NCBI GenBank assembly: GCA_028277865.1
Contig: JANQFM010000152.1
Location: forward strand, 1 to 5,358
DNA length: 5,358 nucleotides
Direction of reading: 5' to 3'
DNA from: Acidobacteriota bacterium
GTDB taxonomy: Bacteria; Acidobacteriota; UBA6911; RPQK01; DATIPO01
Shown here piece by piece: positions 1-5,358 of this stretch (position 1 is its first letter; each line of letters opens with the position of its first letter). The notes beneath the pieces are model-generated. The model was not told the DNA's origin, ran no database searches, and saw only the letters and a program-made list of their open reading frames with translations. A program made the position numbers and the translations under genes.

Positions 1-1
1 G

Positions 2-121
2 GACTCTGGAATCCGGAACCTGGGACCTGGAGCCCGGAACCCGGAACCCCTGACCGCCGCCGGACCCCTCGCAGCCAAGTTTGACTCAATCGTGAAGAAC
101 CCTGAAACCCTAGCGGCCTAG
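2..121 (+). CDS. 3' end of an unidentified upstream gene (partial, putative)
   Basis: An open frame enters from the left edge and stops at TAG 119-121. It is the longest of the three forward frames here; the other two close at about 54 and 86. The first part reads through a GGAACC-type repeat (peptide RNLGPGARNPEP). The tail, ending AAKFDSIVKNPETLAA, has the composition of an ordinary protein C-terminus. The start lies outside the window and I do not recognise the family. It lies about 200 bases upstream of sppA on the same strand, so the two could be neighbours in a transcription unit, but a hairpin repeat begins 4 bases after the stop. With only 39 codons, a chance open frame remains possible. 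Confidence 0.4.
   Translation, partial: DSGIRNLGPGARNPEPLTAAGPLAAKFDSIVKNPETLAA
8..50 (+). repeat. GGAACC-type degenerate short repeat, copy 1
   Basis: This is a run of near-identical 7-10 base units built on CCGGAAC and CCTGGAAC, for example CCGGAACCTGG at 12-22 followed by CCCGGAACCCGGAACCCC at 33-50. A related copy lies inside the RND gene on the opposite strand (3780-3818) and shares the 11-mer CCGGAACCTGG. In the frame ending at 121 it encodes alternating RN, EP and PG residues. It looks like a dispersed genomic repeat rather than conserved protein sequence. Confidence 0.7.
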
Positions 122-124
122 CTG

Positions 125-231
125 AACCGCAGAGGAAAAGAGCGCTTGAAAGACGCCAAGATCGACTGATGACCTGCTCTCTTCTATCTTCTCAGCGACC
201 TCTGCGTCTTCTCTCTGCGCTCTTTGCGGTT
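125..231. repeat. Imperfect inverted repeat (large stem-loop), AACCGCA family
   Basis: Three arm segments pair in order: AACCGCA 125-131 with TGCGGTT 225-231, AAGAGCGC 138-145 with GCGCTCTT 217-224, and AAGACGC 150-156 with GCGTCTT 204-210. That gives 22 base pairs with small asymmetric bulges and a loop of about 47 bases. The right arm (roughly 195-231) has the CTCTGCGTCTTCTCTGCGCTCTTTGCGGTT character of a dispersed repeat that I recall from many environmental genomes. It starts 4 bases after the putative stop at 119-121 and could limit read-through into sppA. No T-run follows it, so an intrinsic terminator role is unproven. Confidence 0.7.
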
Positions 232-250
232 ATCCGGCACTGCTCCAGAT

Positions 251-280
251 TTGGCAACAACGCACCCCGCTCGACAAAAT
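251..280 (+). promoter_or_regulatory. Candidate sigma-70-like promoter for sppA
   Basis: TTGGCA at 251-256 matches the -35 consensus at 5 of 6 positions. CAAAAT at 275-280 matches the -10 consensus at 4 of 6, with an 18-base spacer. Transcription would begin near 287 and leave a leader of about 40 bases before the ATG at 326. It lies after the inverted repeat, as expected if the repeat separates two transcription units. The match is modest, and promoter consensus in this lineage is unknown. Confidence 0.3.
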
Positions 281-310
281 AGAAAGGCGAGTTGCAGAAT
301 TGAGACCTTG

Positions 311-320
311 AAAGGAGAGG
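311..320 (+). promoter_or_regulatory. Ribosome binding site of sppA
   Basis: AAAGGAGAGG contains the Shine-Dalgarno core GGAG at 314-317, 8 bases before the ATG at 326. It decides the start: the same frame is open upstream to TTG 224, but that part is non-conserved and begins inside the right arm of the inverted repeat. Confidence 0.85.
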
Positions 321-325
321 CTGCC

Positions 326-2086
326 ATGAAAAGACCGACAAAGATTTTGCTGGCGCTGCTGTGCCTGATGGTGCTGATCGTTGCCGTAGGCGTCGCCATG
401 CTTTTGTGGAGAGGGCCCAGTGTACCCTCTCGGACCATCCTGGAGGCCCGACTGGGAGACGGGCTGGTGGAATACGTACCGAACGAGCCGGTAGCCCGGC
501 TTCTCTACGAGGACCAGATGCGCCTGCGCGACCTGGTCGAAGCAATCCAGGCGGCGGCGGACGACGAACGGGTGGTGGCCCTGGTGGCCCATATTCAGGC
601 CGGAGCCCTGGGAGTGGCCCAGGTCCAGGAACTGCGCGATGCCGTGCAGGCTTTCCGCAAGTCGGGCAAGCCTGCTGTGGCATTTTCGGACACCTTCGGC
701 GAAGTCGGCCCCGGCCACAACGCCTACTACCTGGCCGCTGCCTTCGATGAAATCTACCTGCAGCCTGCCGGGGACGTCGGTTTGGCCGGCCTGATGGCGG
801 AATCGCCCTTCATCAAAGGGAGCTTGGAAAAGCTGGGCATCGAGCCGCGCATGGACCACCGGCGGGAATACAAGAACGCCATGAACCTGTTCACGGAAGA
901 GGAGTTCACCGAAGCGCACCGTGAAGCCACCGAAGCGGTCATGAATTCGACCTACCGCCAAATGCTGCTCGGCATCTGCCAAGCCCGCCAGATGGACGAG
1001 GACGCATTGCACGCCCTCATTCAAAGGGGGCCCTTCTTCGGCAAGGAAGCCGTTGAGGCCGGCCTGGTGGACGGACTGGCTTACCGTGACGAGGTCTACC
1101 AGCAGGTGCGTGAGAAGGCCGGAGAGGACTCTGAACTGCTTTACCTGGGCGAGTACTGGAAGCGGGCGGAAAAGCCCTTCTCCGCCGGAAGGCATACCGT
1201 CGCCCTGGTCTACGGCGTGGGCGCGGTGATGCGCGGCAAGAGCAAGTACGACCCCATGCAGGGCTCCTTCGTGCTGGGAGGCGACAGTGTGGCCGCCGCC
1301 TTGCGCACCGCCGCAGAAGACGAGCGCGTCGAAGCCATCCTCTTCCGGGTGGACAGCCCAGGCGGATCATACGTGGCTTCGGACACCGTTTGGCGCGAAG
1401 TGGTGCGAGCTCGAGAGGCTGGCAAGCCGGTCATCGTCTCGATGGGAAATGTGGCCGGATCGGGCGGCTACTTTGTGGCCATGGCCGCCGACAAGATCGT
1501 GGCCCAGCCAGCCACCATCACCGGTTCGATCGGCGTGCTAGGCGGCAAGATGCTGACCAATGGCCTATGGGACAAGCTGGGCGTCAGCTGGGATTCCGTT
1601 CAGACCACCGACAACGCCGACATGTGGAATTTCAGCCACGACTACAGCCCCCAGGAGTGGGCCCGTCATCAGGACTGGCTGGACCGCGTCTATGAGGACT
1701 TCACCTCCAAGGTGGCCGAGGGGCGCGGCAAGCCCCTGGAAGAGATCCTCGAAGTGGCCAAGGGAAGGATCTGGTCGGGCCAGGACGCTAAGGAGATCGG
1801 CCTGGTGGACGAACTGGGAGGACTCAGTACGGCTTTGGGCTTGGCCCGCCAGGAAGCCGGGATCCCCGAAGATGCCCGCGTTCGCATCCAGGAGTACCCC
1901 CGACCCCGTTCCACCTTTGATCTGCTTGTTGGAGAGGCTCCGCAAAGCAGTGAAGAGGCGGTCCGCACCCTGGCCATCCAGACGCTGGAGGAAATCCAGC
2001 CGGCGATCCGCTTGGCCAATCAGACGGGTTTGCTGGGATCCCGCAGAGGAGTTCTGCAAATGACGCCCATGAAACCGCTGCGCTGA
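326..2086 (+). CDS. sppA: Signal peptide peptidase A, long (67K-type) form, peptidase family S49
   Basis: This membrane-anchored serine peptidase cleaves signal peptides left in the cytoplasmic membrane after protein export. The 586-residue product has one hydrophobic anchor at about residues 7-28 with Lys and Arg before it, then two tandem S49 domains (about 80-260 and 290-500), the architecture and length of E. coli SppA. In the E. coli enzyme the Lys209/Ser409 dyad is split between the domains. The equivalents here are Lys183 in REYKNAM and Ser379 in the GNVAGSGGYF nucleophile motif. Other family marks are RVDSPGGS (341-348) and the TGSIGVLGG stretch (399-407). Both catalytic residues are present and the frame is unbroken, so the enzyme should be active. 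The start is fixed by the ribosome binding site and the anchor. The last ~45 residues are variable. A hairpin repeat begins 12 bases after the stop, and the next gene is convergent. Confidence 0.96.
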   Translation: MKRPTKILLALLCLMVLIVAVGVAMLLWRGPSVPSRTILEARLGDGLVEYVPNEPVARLLYEDQMRLRDLVEAIQAAADDERVVALVAHIQAGALGVAQVQELRDAVQAFRKSGKPAVAFSDTFGEVGPGHNAYYLAAAFDEIYLQPAGDVGLAGLMAESPFIKGSLEKLGIEPRMDHRREYKNAMNLFTEEEFTEAHREATEAVMNSTYRQMLLGICQARQMDEDALHALIQRGPFFGKEAVEAGLVDGLAYRDEVYQQVREKAGEDSELLYLGEYWKRAEKPFSAGRHTVALVYGVGAVMRGKSKYDPMQGSFVLGGDSVAAALRTAAEDERVEAILFRVDSPGGSYVASDTVWREVVRAREAGKPVIVSMGNVAGSGGYFVAMAADKIVAQPATITGSIGVLGGKMLTNGLWDKLGVSWDSVQTTDNADMWNFSHDYSPQEWARHQDWLDRVYEDFTSKVAEGRGKPLEEILEVAKGRIWSGQDAKEIGLVDELGGLSTALGLARQEAGIPEDARVRIQEYPRPRSTFDLLVGEAPQSSEEAVRTLAIQTLEEIQPAIRLANQTGLLGSRRGVLQMTPMKPLR

Positions 2087-2097
2087 AGATTCTGGGA

Positions 2098-2165
2098 GCC
2101 ACAGAGGCACAAAGTACACGGAGAGTGAGGAAGAAGGAACTCTGTGCTCTCCGTGCCTCTGTGGC
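2098..2165. repeat. Hairpin repeat downstream of sppA, GCCACAGAGGCAC family
   Basis: GCCACAGAGGCAC (2098-2110) and GTGCCTCTGTGGC (2153-2165) are perfect 13-base inverted repeats around a 42-base interior. The interior has weaker, similar pieces (ACACGGAG against CTCTGTGC). This is the CACAGAGGCACAGAG...CTCTGTGCCTCTGTGG type of dispersed repeat that I recall from environmental bacterial genomes. It starts 12 bases after the sppA stop, between two convergent genes, so it could end or stabilise transcripts from either side. A T-run exists on the + strand only at 2190-2195, about 25 bases past the stem, so it is not a textbook intrinsic terminator. Confidence 0.8.
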
Positions 2166-2348
2166 GCAGCCTTCCAGCCCAAGATCCCGTTTTTTATCTC
2201 CTTGTTCGAGCCTTGGAAGACGAATAGGTTGTTTCGCCAAGACTAAATCGTGGACTGTGCCACCTGTGGGGATCGCTTCTTCTGCTTTACGTCTTGCCAT
2301 AAAGCCGCCTCTCTTTGCGGGCCATGTCAGCATTTCATCCATCCGCCT
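2166..2348. other. Convergent intergenic remainder, no supported gene
   Basis: This is the rest of the gap between the sppA stop and the RND stop. It contains a six-T run at 2190-2195 with no adjacent strong hairpin. Two small open frames can be read: a + strand frame from GTG 2250 rich in Cys, and a - strand frame from ATG 2300 preceded by AGAGAGG. Neither is recognisable, and both continue as antisense of a neighbouring gene. The stretch is less GC-rich than the flanking genes, which suits non-coding or decayed DNA. Confidence 0.5.
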
Positions 2349-5300
2349 CTATTCTACCCCTTGAGCCGGCAAGGCGGCATTCTGAGAGCCAACAAACCGC
2401 CTCGGCAACCGCTTCAAGTCCTCCAGAATCAGATACCCGGACGGCACCAGCACCAGCGTGACGAAGGTCGAGAAGATCACCCCGAAGGCCAGCGACACCG
2501 CCATGGGGATCAGGAATTGGGCCTGCAGGCTCTTTTCCAGCAGCAGCGGGGTCAGTCCCCCGAAAGTGGTCAGCGAAGTGAGGACGATGGGCCGAAAGCG
2601 GGCCAGGCCTGATTCCAGGACCGCTTCCATGACTCCCAATCCTTCCTTGCGGCGCCGATTGATCCAGTCCACCATCACCAGGCTGTCGTTGACCACCACT
2701 CCGGCCAGGGCCACGACGCCGAATCCCGACAGGATGGTCAGGTCCATGCCCATGATGAGGTGGCCCCAAGTGGCGCCCACCAATCCGAAGGGAATGGCCG
2801 ACATGACGATCAAGGGCTGGGTGTAGGATCTCAAAGGGACACCCAGCAGGGTGAAGATGGCCATCAGGGCGATGACGTAGCCCCGGCCCAGCCCCTGCAA
2901 CGCCTCTTGCTGCTCGCGCTGGCGGCCCTCCAGTTGATAGTGCAGCCCGGGATTGCTTTGCAGCAGGCGAGGCAAATAGTCGACGGTCAGATCAGCCAAG
3001 ATCACGTTGGTGGTGACCTGGGTTTCGTCGACGTTGGCAGTGACGTTGATGGAGCGCTGACGATCGACCCGCTTGATGCTGGAGAATCCCCGTCCGTAGC
3101 GGGCTTCGGCCACGTCTGAAAAGGCCACTTCGGCACCGGACGGGGTGCGGATGCGCATCTGTTCGATATCCCCCAGCGACCGCCTTTGGCTCAAGGGGTA
3201 TCGGACCATCACCTTGACCTCGTCGCGGCCCCTTTGGATGCGCTGGGCCTCCTCTCCGTAAAATCCCTGACGCACCTGTCGGGCCAAATCGGAAAGGGTC
3301 AGCCCCAGCATTTCAGCCTGGGGGCGGATGTCCAGCTGGATCTCCTGCTTGCCGGTGCGATAAGAGTCGGTGATGTCATAGACGCCGGGATAGCGGGCCA
3401 AGTGGGCCTTGAGCTGGTCTGCAGCTTGCTGCAGACGGCCCAGGTTGGTGGCCGTAAGCTGCACGTTGATGGGTTCCCCAGGCGAGAAGAGCGAGGAGGT
3501 GAAAGTCAGTTCCACGGCGTCTGCAATGGCACCCGTCTTCTCGCGCCAAAGGTTGGCGATTTCGGTACTGGAAAAGGTGCGCTCCTCCGAAGGAGCCAGT
3601 TCGATGTTGATTTCGCCCAGGTGGGCTCCGTTGAAGCTCACCCCCACCCCTCCGCCCGCATTCTGGCTCTGAGCGGTGCGGAAGGGTTGCTCGCCCACCG
3701 AAGCCAGCATATGCCGGAAGAGCCGTTCCTCGCCCAAGGGAGTCTGGAAGGCGGGGTCCAAAGTCAGAGACGCTGAAGAAGTTCCGGGTTCCAGGTTCCG
3801 GGATCCGGGTTCCGAACTGCGGACTGCCTCTTCCGGCTGCGCATCCCTTCGGGCTTCCAGTTCCCGAGCGGTCTCAAATGCGGTTTGTTCCAGCCGCCGG
3901 ATGGCCGCTTCAGTGACCTCCACCGGGGTTCCCTGGGGCATGGTAAGGAAAGCGGCCACGTTGTCGGCTTCGACTTCGGGAAGGAAGACGAAGCGGATGC
4001 GGCCTCCTGCTATCAGCCCGATGGTCAGCAGCAGGGTGGCCAAGCCGACGGCCACGGTCAGGTAGCGCAGCCGAACCGCGAATCGGAGGGAAGGGCCATA
4101 GATTCGACGGGCAAACCACATCAGGCTGTCAGCAAAAAATCCCTGAAAGCGCTGCCAAAGTCGCAACGGTAGCGCAGGAGGCTTCTTTCCCTTTGGATGA
4201 TAGTGGGAAAGGTGGAATGGGAGCACCAGCAGCGATTCCACCAGCGAAAAGAGCAGGCAGGGAATCACGATGAGCGGAATGACCCGCATGATCTTGCCGA
4301 TGGCGCCTTCGACGGAGATCAAGGGCGAAAAGGCGGCCACGGTGGTCAAAACGCCGAAGATCACCGGGATGGCCACTTTCTGGGCACCCTTGCGGGAGGC
4401 CTCGACGCCGAACAGCCCCGCACGCTGCGAGCTGTAGATCCCCTCGCCCACCACGATGGCGTCATCCACCAGGATCCCCAGCACCACGATGAAGGCAAAG
4501 AGCGAGATCAGGTTGATCGACACATCCAGCGAAGGCATCAGCCACAGCGTACCCAAGAACGAAATGGGGATGCCCAGACTGACCCACAGCGCCAAGCCCA
4601 GCCTCAAGAAGAGGGTCAGGATGAGCAGCACCAGCAAAAGCCCCTGAAAGCCGTTTCGAGTCAGCAGTTCGAGACGGCTTCTCAGCACCTTGGAATCATC
4701 CTGCCAAGTGGTCAGGCGAATCCCCTCGGGCATGTAGGCCTGGGCTTGCGGGATGTACTCCTTGACTTTGGCCGCGATCTCCAAGGCGCTTTGGTCGCCG
4801 ACCCGAAAGACCTGCACCAGGACGGTCGGACGACCGTCGAAGCGGGCCGACTGGTCGGTTTCTGCAAAACCGTCCACCACCGTAGCCACGTCTCCGAGGC
4901 TGATGTAGGTGCCGTCAGGGCGGGTCATCAGCACCAGCTTTTCGAATTCCGCACCCCGGTAGGCCTGACCCTTGGTGCGCAAGAGGACTTCCCCACCCTG
5001 GGTCTTGACCGAGCCGCCCGGCAGGTCGAGGGAAGATCTGCGCACCGCCTGGGCCACCTGGTTGAAGGTCAGCCCCCAGCGGCGCAAAGCCTCTTCGGAA
5101 ACCTCGATCGACACTTCGTAGGGGGGGTCAGGTGCTGAGCCCGCTTCGATTGGTCTGGCCGTGGTCTGAGTCCGCTGGCGACGCAGATTCGCGATTTCGA
5201 GCGCACGCGCCTCCGTCAGTTCGAGTTCTTCGACGTCCCGTCTCAGATCCGGGTAACACTCGAGGATCCCCTGGTCCGTTGGCTCGCCTCCTCGACGTTC

Positions 5301-5357
5301 GACAATGTCGGTACGCCAACGTTCGAGAATGTCAATGGCGTCGCACCAGTCGCCACC
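2349..5357 (-). CDS. RND-family efflux permease (AcrB/AcrD/AcrF type), N-terminal part missing or replaced; runs off the edge
   Basis: This is the inner-membrane proton-driven pump subunit of a tripartite efflux system. RND similarity runs from about 5123 to the stop. Counting residues from the GTG at 5114 (921 aa): the remaining porter segment carries the family-typical AVRRSSLDLPGGSVK (23-37), TM2-TM6 lie at about 155-300, and TM4 holds the proton-relay pair Asp217-Asp218 in LGILVDDAIVVGEG, equivalent to AcrB Asp407/Asp408. TM7 is at about 350-370, the second porter and docking region at about 375-740, and TM8-TM12 at about 744-892, with VVVNDSLVMVDWINRRR in TM10. Full-length relatives have about 1,030-1,070 residues, so TM1 and most of the first porter subdomain are absent. 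The GTG at 5114 is not a believable start, because family sequence (PYEV) extends above it. The frame stays open to the window edge with no ATG, GTG or TTG, through unrelated sequence. Residues 423-453 are a repeat-bearing insertion. No adaptor or outer-membrane channel gene is visible; substrate unknown. Confidence 0.9.
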   Translation of the reverse strand, partial: GGDWCDAIDILERWRTDIVERRGGEPTDQGILECYPDLRRDVEELELTEARALEIANLRRQRTQTTARPIEAGSAPDPPYEVSIEVSEEALRRWGLTFNQVAQAVRRSSLDLPGGSVKTQGGEVLLRTKGQAYRGAEFEKLVLMTRPDGTYISLGDVATVVDGFAETDQSARFDGRPTVLVQVFRVGDQSALEIAAKVKEYIPQAQAYMPEGIRLTTWQDDSKVLRSRLELLTRNGFQGLLLVLLILTLFLRLGLALWVSLGIPISFLGTLWLMPSLDVSINLISLFAFIVVLGILVDDAIVVGEGIYSSQRAGLFGVEASRKGAQKVAIPVIFGVLTTVAAFSPLISVEGAIGKIMRVIPLIVIPCLLFSLVESLLVLPFHLSHYHPKGKKPPALPLRLWQRFQGFFADSLMWFARRIYGPSLRFAVRLRYLTVAVGLATLLLTIGLIAGGRIRFVFLPEVEADNVAAFLTMPQGTPVEVTEAAIRRLEQTAFETARELEARRDAQPEEAVRSSEPGSRNLEPGTSSASLTLDPAFQTPLGEERLFRHMLASVGEQPFRTAQSQNAGGGVGVSFNGAHLGEINIELAPSEERTFSSTEIANLWREKTGAIADAVELTFTSSLFSPGEPINVQLTATNLGRLQQAADQLKAHLARYPGVYDITDSYRTGKQEIQLDIRPQAEMLGLTLSDLARQVRQGFYGEEAQRIQRGRDEVKVMVRYPLSQRRSLGDIEQMRIRTPSGAEVAFSDVAEARYGRGFSSIKRVDRQRSINVTANVDETQVTTNVILADLTVDYLPRLLQSNPGLHYQLEGRQREQQEALQGLGRGYVIALMAIFTLLGVPLRSYTQPLIVMSAIPFGLVGATWGHLIMGMDLTILSGFGVVALAGVVVNDSLVMVDWINRRRKEGLGVMEAVLESGLARFRPIVLTSLTTFGGLTPLLLEKSLQAQFLIPMAVSLAFGVIFSTFVTLVLVPSGYLILEDLKRLPRRFVGSQNAALPAQGVE
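3780..3818 (-). repeat. GGAACC-type repeat, copy 2, inside the RND coding sequence
   Basis: Read on the - strand this encodes SSEPGSRNLEPGT (residues 433-445 from the GTG at 5114) from units such as GGAACCCGGATCCCGGAACC. It shares CCGGAACCTGG with copy 1 at 8-50 and keeps the RND frame open. It sits in a hydrophilic stretch between the helix ending ETARELEARR and the family-like segment LFRHMLASVGEQPFR, a natural place for a tolerated surface-loop insertion. Confidence 0.7.
5124..5357 (-). other. Non-RND segment in frame with the RND gene (fusion, rearrangement or assembly join)
   Basis: Upstream of the PYEV codons the - strand frame continues open for 78 codons to the edge, but the peptide is charged and helical (for example GEPTDQGILECYPDLRRD and VEELELTEARALEIANLRR), followed by a linker-like ARPIEAGSAPDPP. 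RND relatives should show TM1 and a ...TQVEL...RPYE segment here, and no frame does. First codon positions are about 60% purine, as in real genes, while the in-register + strand frame from about 5139 is also open and has the higher third-position GC, so the coding strand is not certain. The YPDLRRDVEEL stretch plus linker weakly recalls the leader of some serine/threonine kinases of Planctomycetes and Acidobacteriota. That is an impression, not an identification. Confidence 0.6.
5295..5333. repeat. Short tandem duplication, 24-base period
   Basis: ACGTTCGACAATGTC (5295-5309) recurs as ACGTTCGAGAATGTC (5319-5333), 14 of 15 bases identical. The spacing is 24 bases, so the period is a whole number of codons. 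On the - strand the copies read DILER and DIVER, and on the + strand TFDNV and TFENV. It lies in the unexplained right-edge segment and may be a small internal duplication or chance. Confidence 0.5.
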
Positions 5358-5358
5358 A

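Noticed and set aside
81..109. TTGACT at 81-86 as a -35 element
   Set aside because: No acceptable -10 hexamer lies 16-18 bases downstream, and it falls inside the putative upstream coding frame.
224..325. N-terminal extension of sppA from TTG 224 (34 extra residues)
   Set aside because: It begins inside the inverted-repeat arm and has no ribosome binding site or family similarity. The ATG at 326 has a strong Shine-Dalgarno sequence and places the membrane anchor at the N-terminus.
230..1195. Long - strand open frame antisense to sppA
   Set aside because: It mirrors a strongly supported gene with catalytic motifs on the + strand, shows no recognisable domain, and has no plausible start context.
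2125..2364. + strand frame beginning MRKKELCALRASVAQ
   Set aside because: Its first part is a direct translation of the dispersed CTCTGTGCCTCTGTGG repeat, a well-known source of spurious proteins. The rest has no recognisable features.
2349..5114. GTG at 5114 as the true start of the RND permease
   Set aside because: Family-like residues (PYEV) continue upstream of it, it falls in the middle of a porter subdomain, and no ribosome binding site is visible. A pump starting there would lack TM1.
4197..5138. Long + strand open frame (313 codons) antisense to the RND gene
   Set aside because: Its product is rich in His, Gln, Asp and Arg with no recognisable motif, the typical mirror of a GC-rich membrane-protein gene.
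1..5357. CRISPR array, tRNA, rRNA or insertion sequence
   Set aside because: I found no regularly spaced identical repeats, cloverleaf or rRNA-like segments, or transposase motifs in either strand.

Overview
The window is about 60% GC by eye. It holds two long, well-coded genes pointing toward each other: a signal peptide peptidase A gene (sppA, + strand, 326-2086) and most of an RND-family efflux permease gene (- strand, stop at 2349). At the left edge a short open frame (2-121) looks like the last codons of another + strand gene. The DNA between genes is mostly repeat material. Two dispersed hairpin repeats, of the 'AACCGCAAAGAGCGC' and 'GCCACAGAGGCAC' kinds, each begin within 12 bases after a stop codon. 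A 'CCGGAACCTGGAACC' repeat occurs twice, each time inside an open frame. From memory, such repeats are common in environmental Acidobacteriota and similar large soil or sediment genomes, so an uncultured bacterium of that kind is my best guess. This is inference, and nothing here fixes the phylum. The RND permease implies a diderm cell envelope.

Layout: 1-121, putative 3' end of an upstream gene with a GGAACC repeat inside it. 125-231, imperfect inverted repeat. 251-325, possible promoter and a good ribosome binding site. 326-2086, sppA. 2098-2165, hairpin repeat. 2166-2348, no gene I can defend. 2349 to about 5123 (- strand), RND permease lacking its N-terminal part. About 5124-5357, the same reading frame continues to the edge, but the sequence no longer looks like RND.

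The two main genes both act at the cytoplasmic membrane but have no evident functional link. SppA degrades leftover signal peptides and other membrane peptides. The RND permease would pump substrates out using the proton gradient, with a periplasmic adaptor and outer-membrane channel that are not in this window. I do not see a new multi-gene system. The observations most worth checking are the abrupt loss of RND homology near 5123, which suggests a gene fusion, rearrangement or assembly chimera, and the dispersed repeat translated in the same frame in two different genes.
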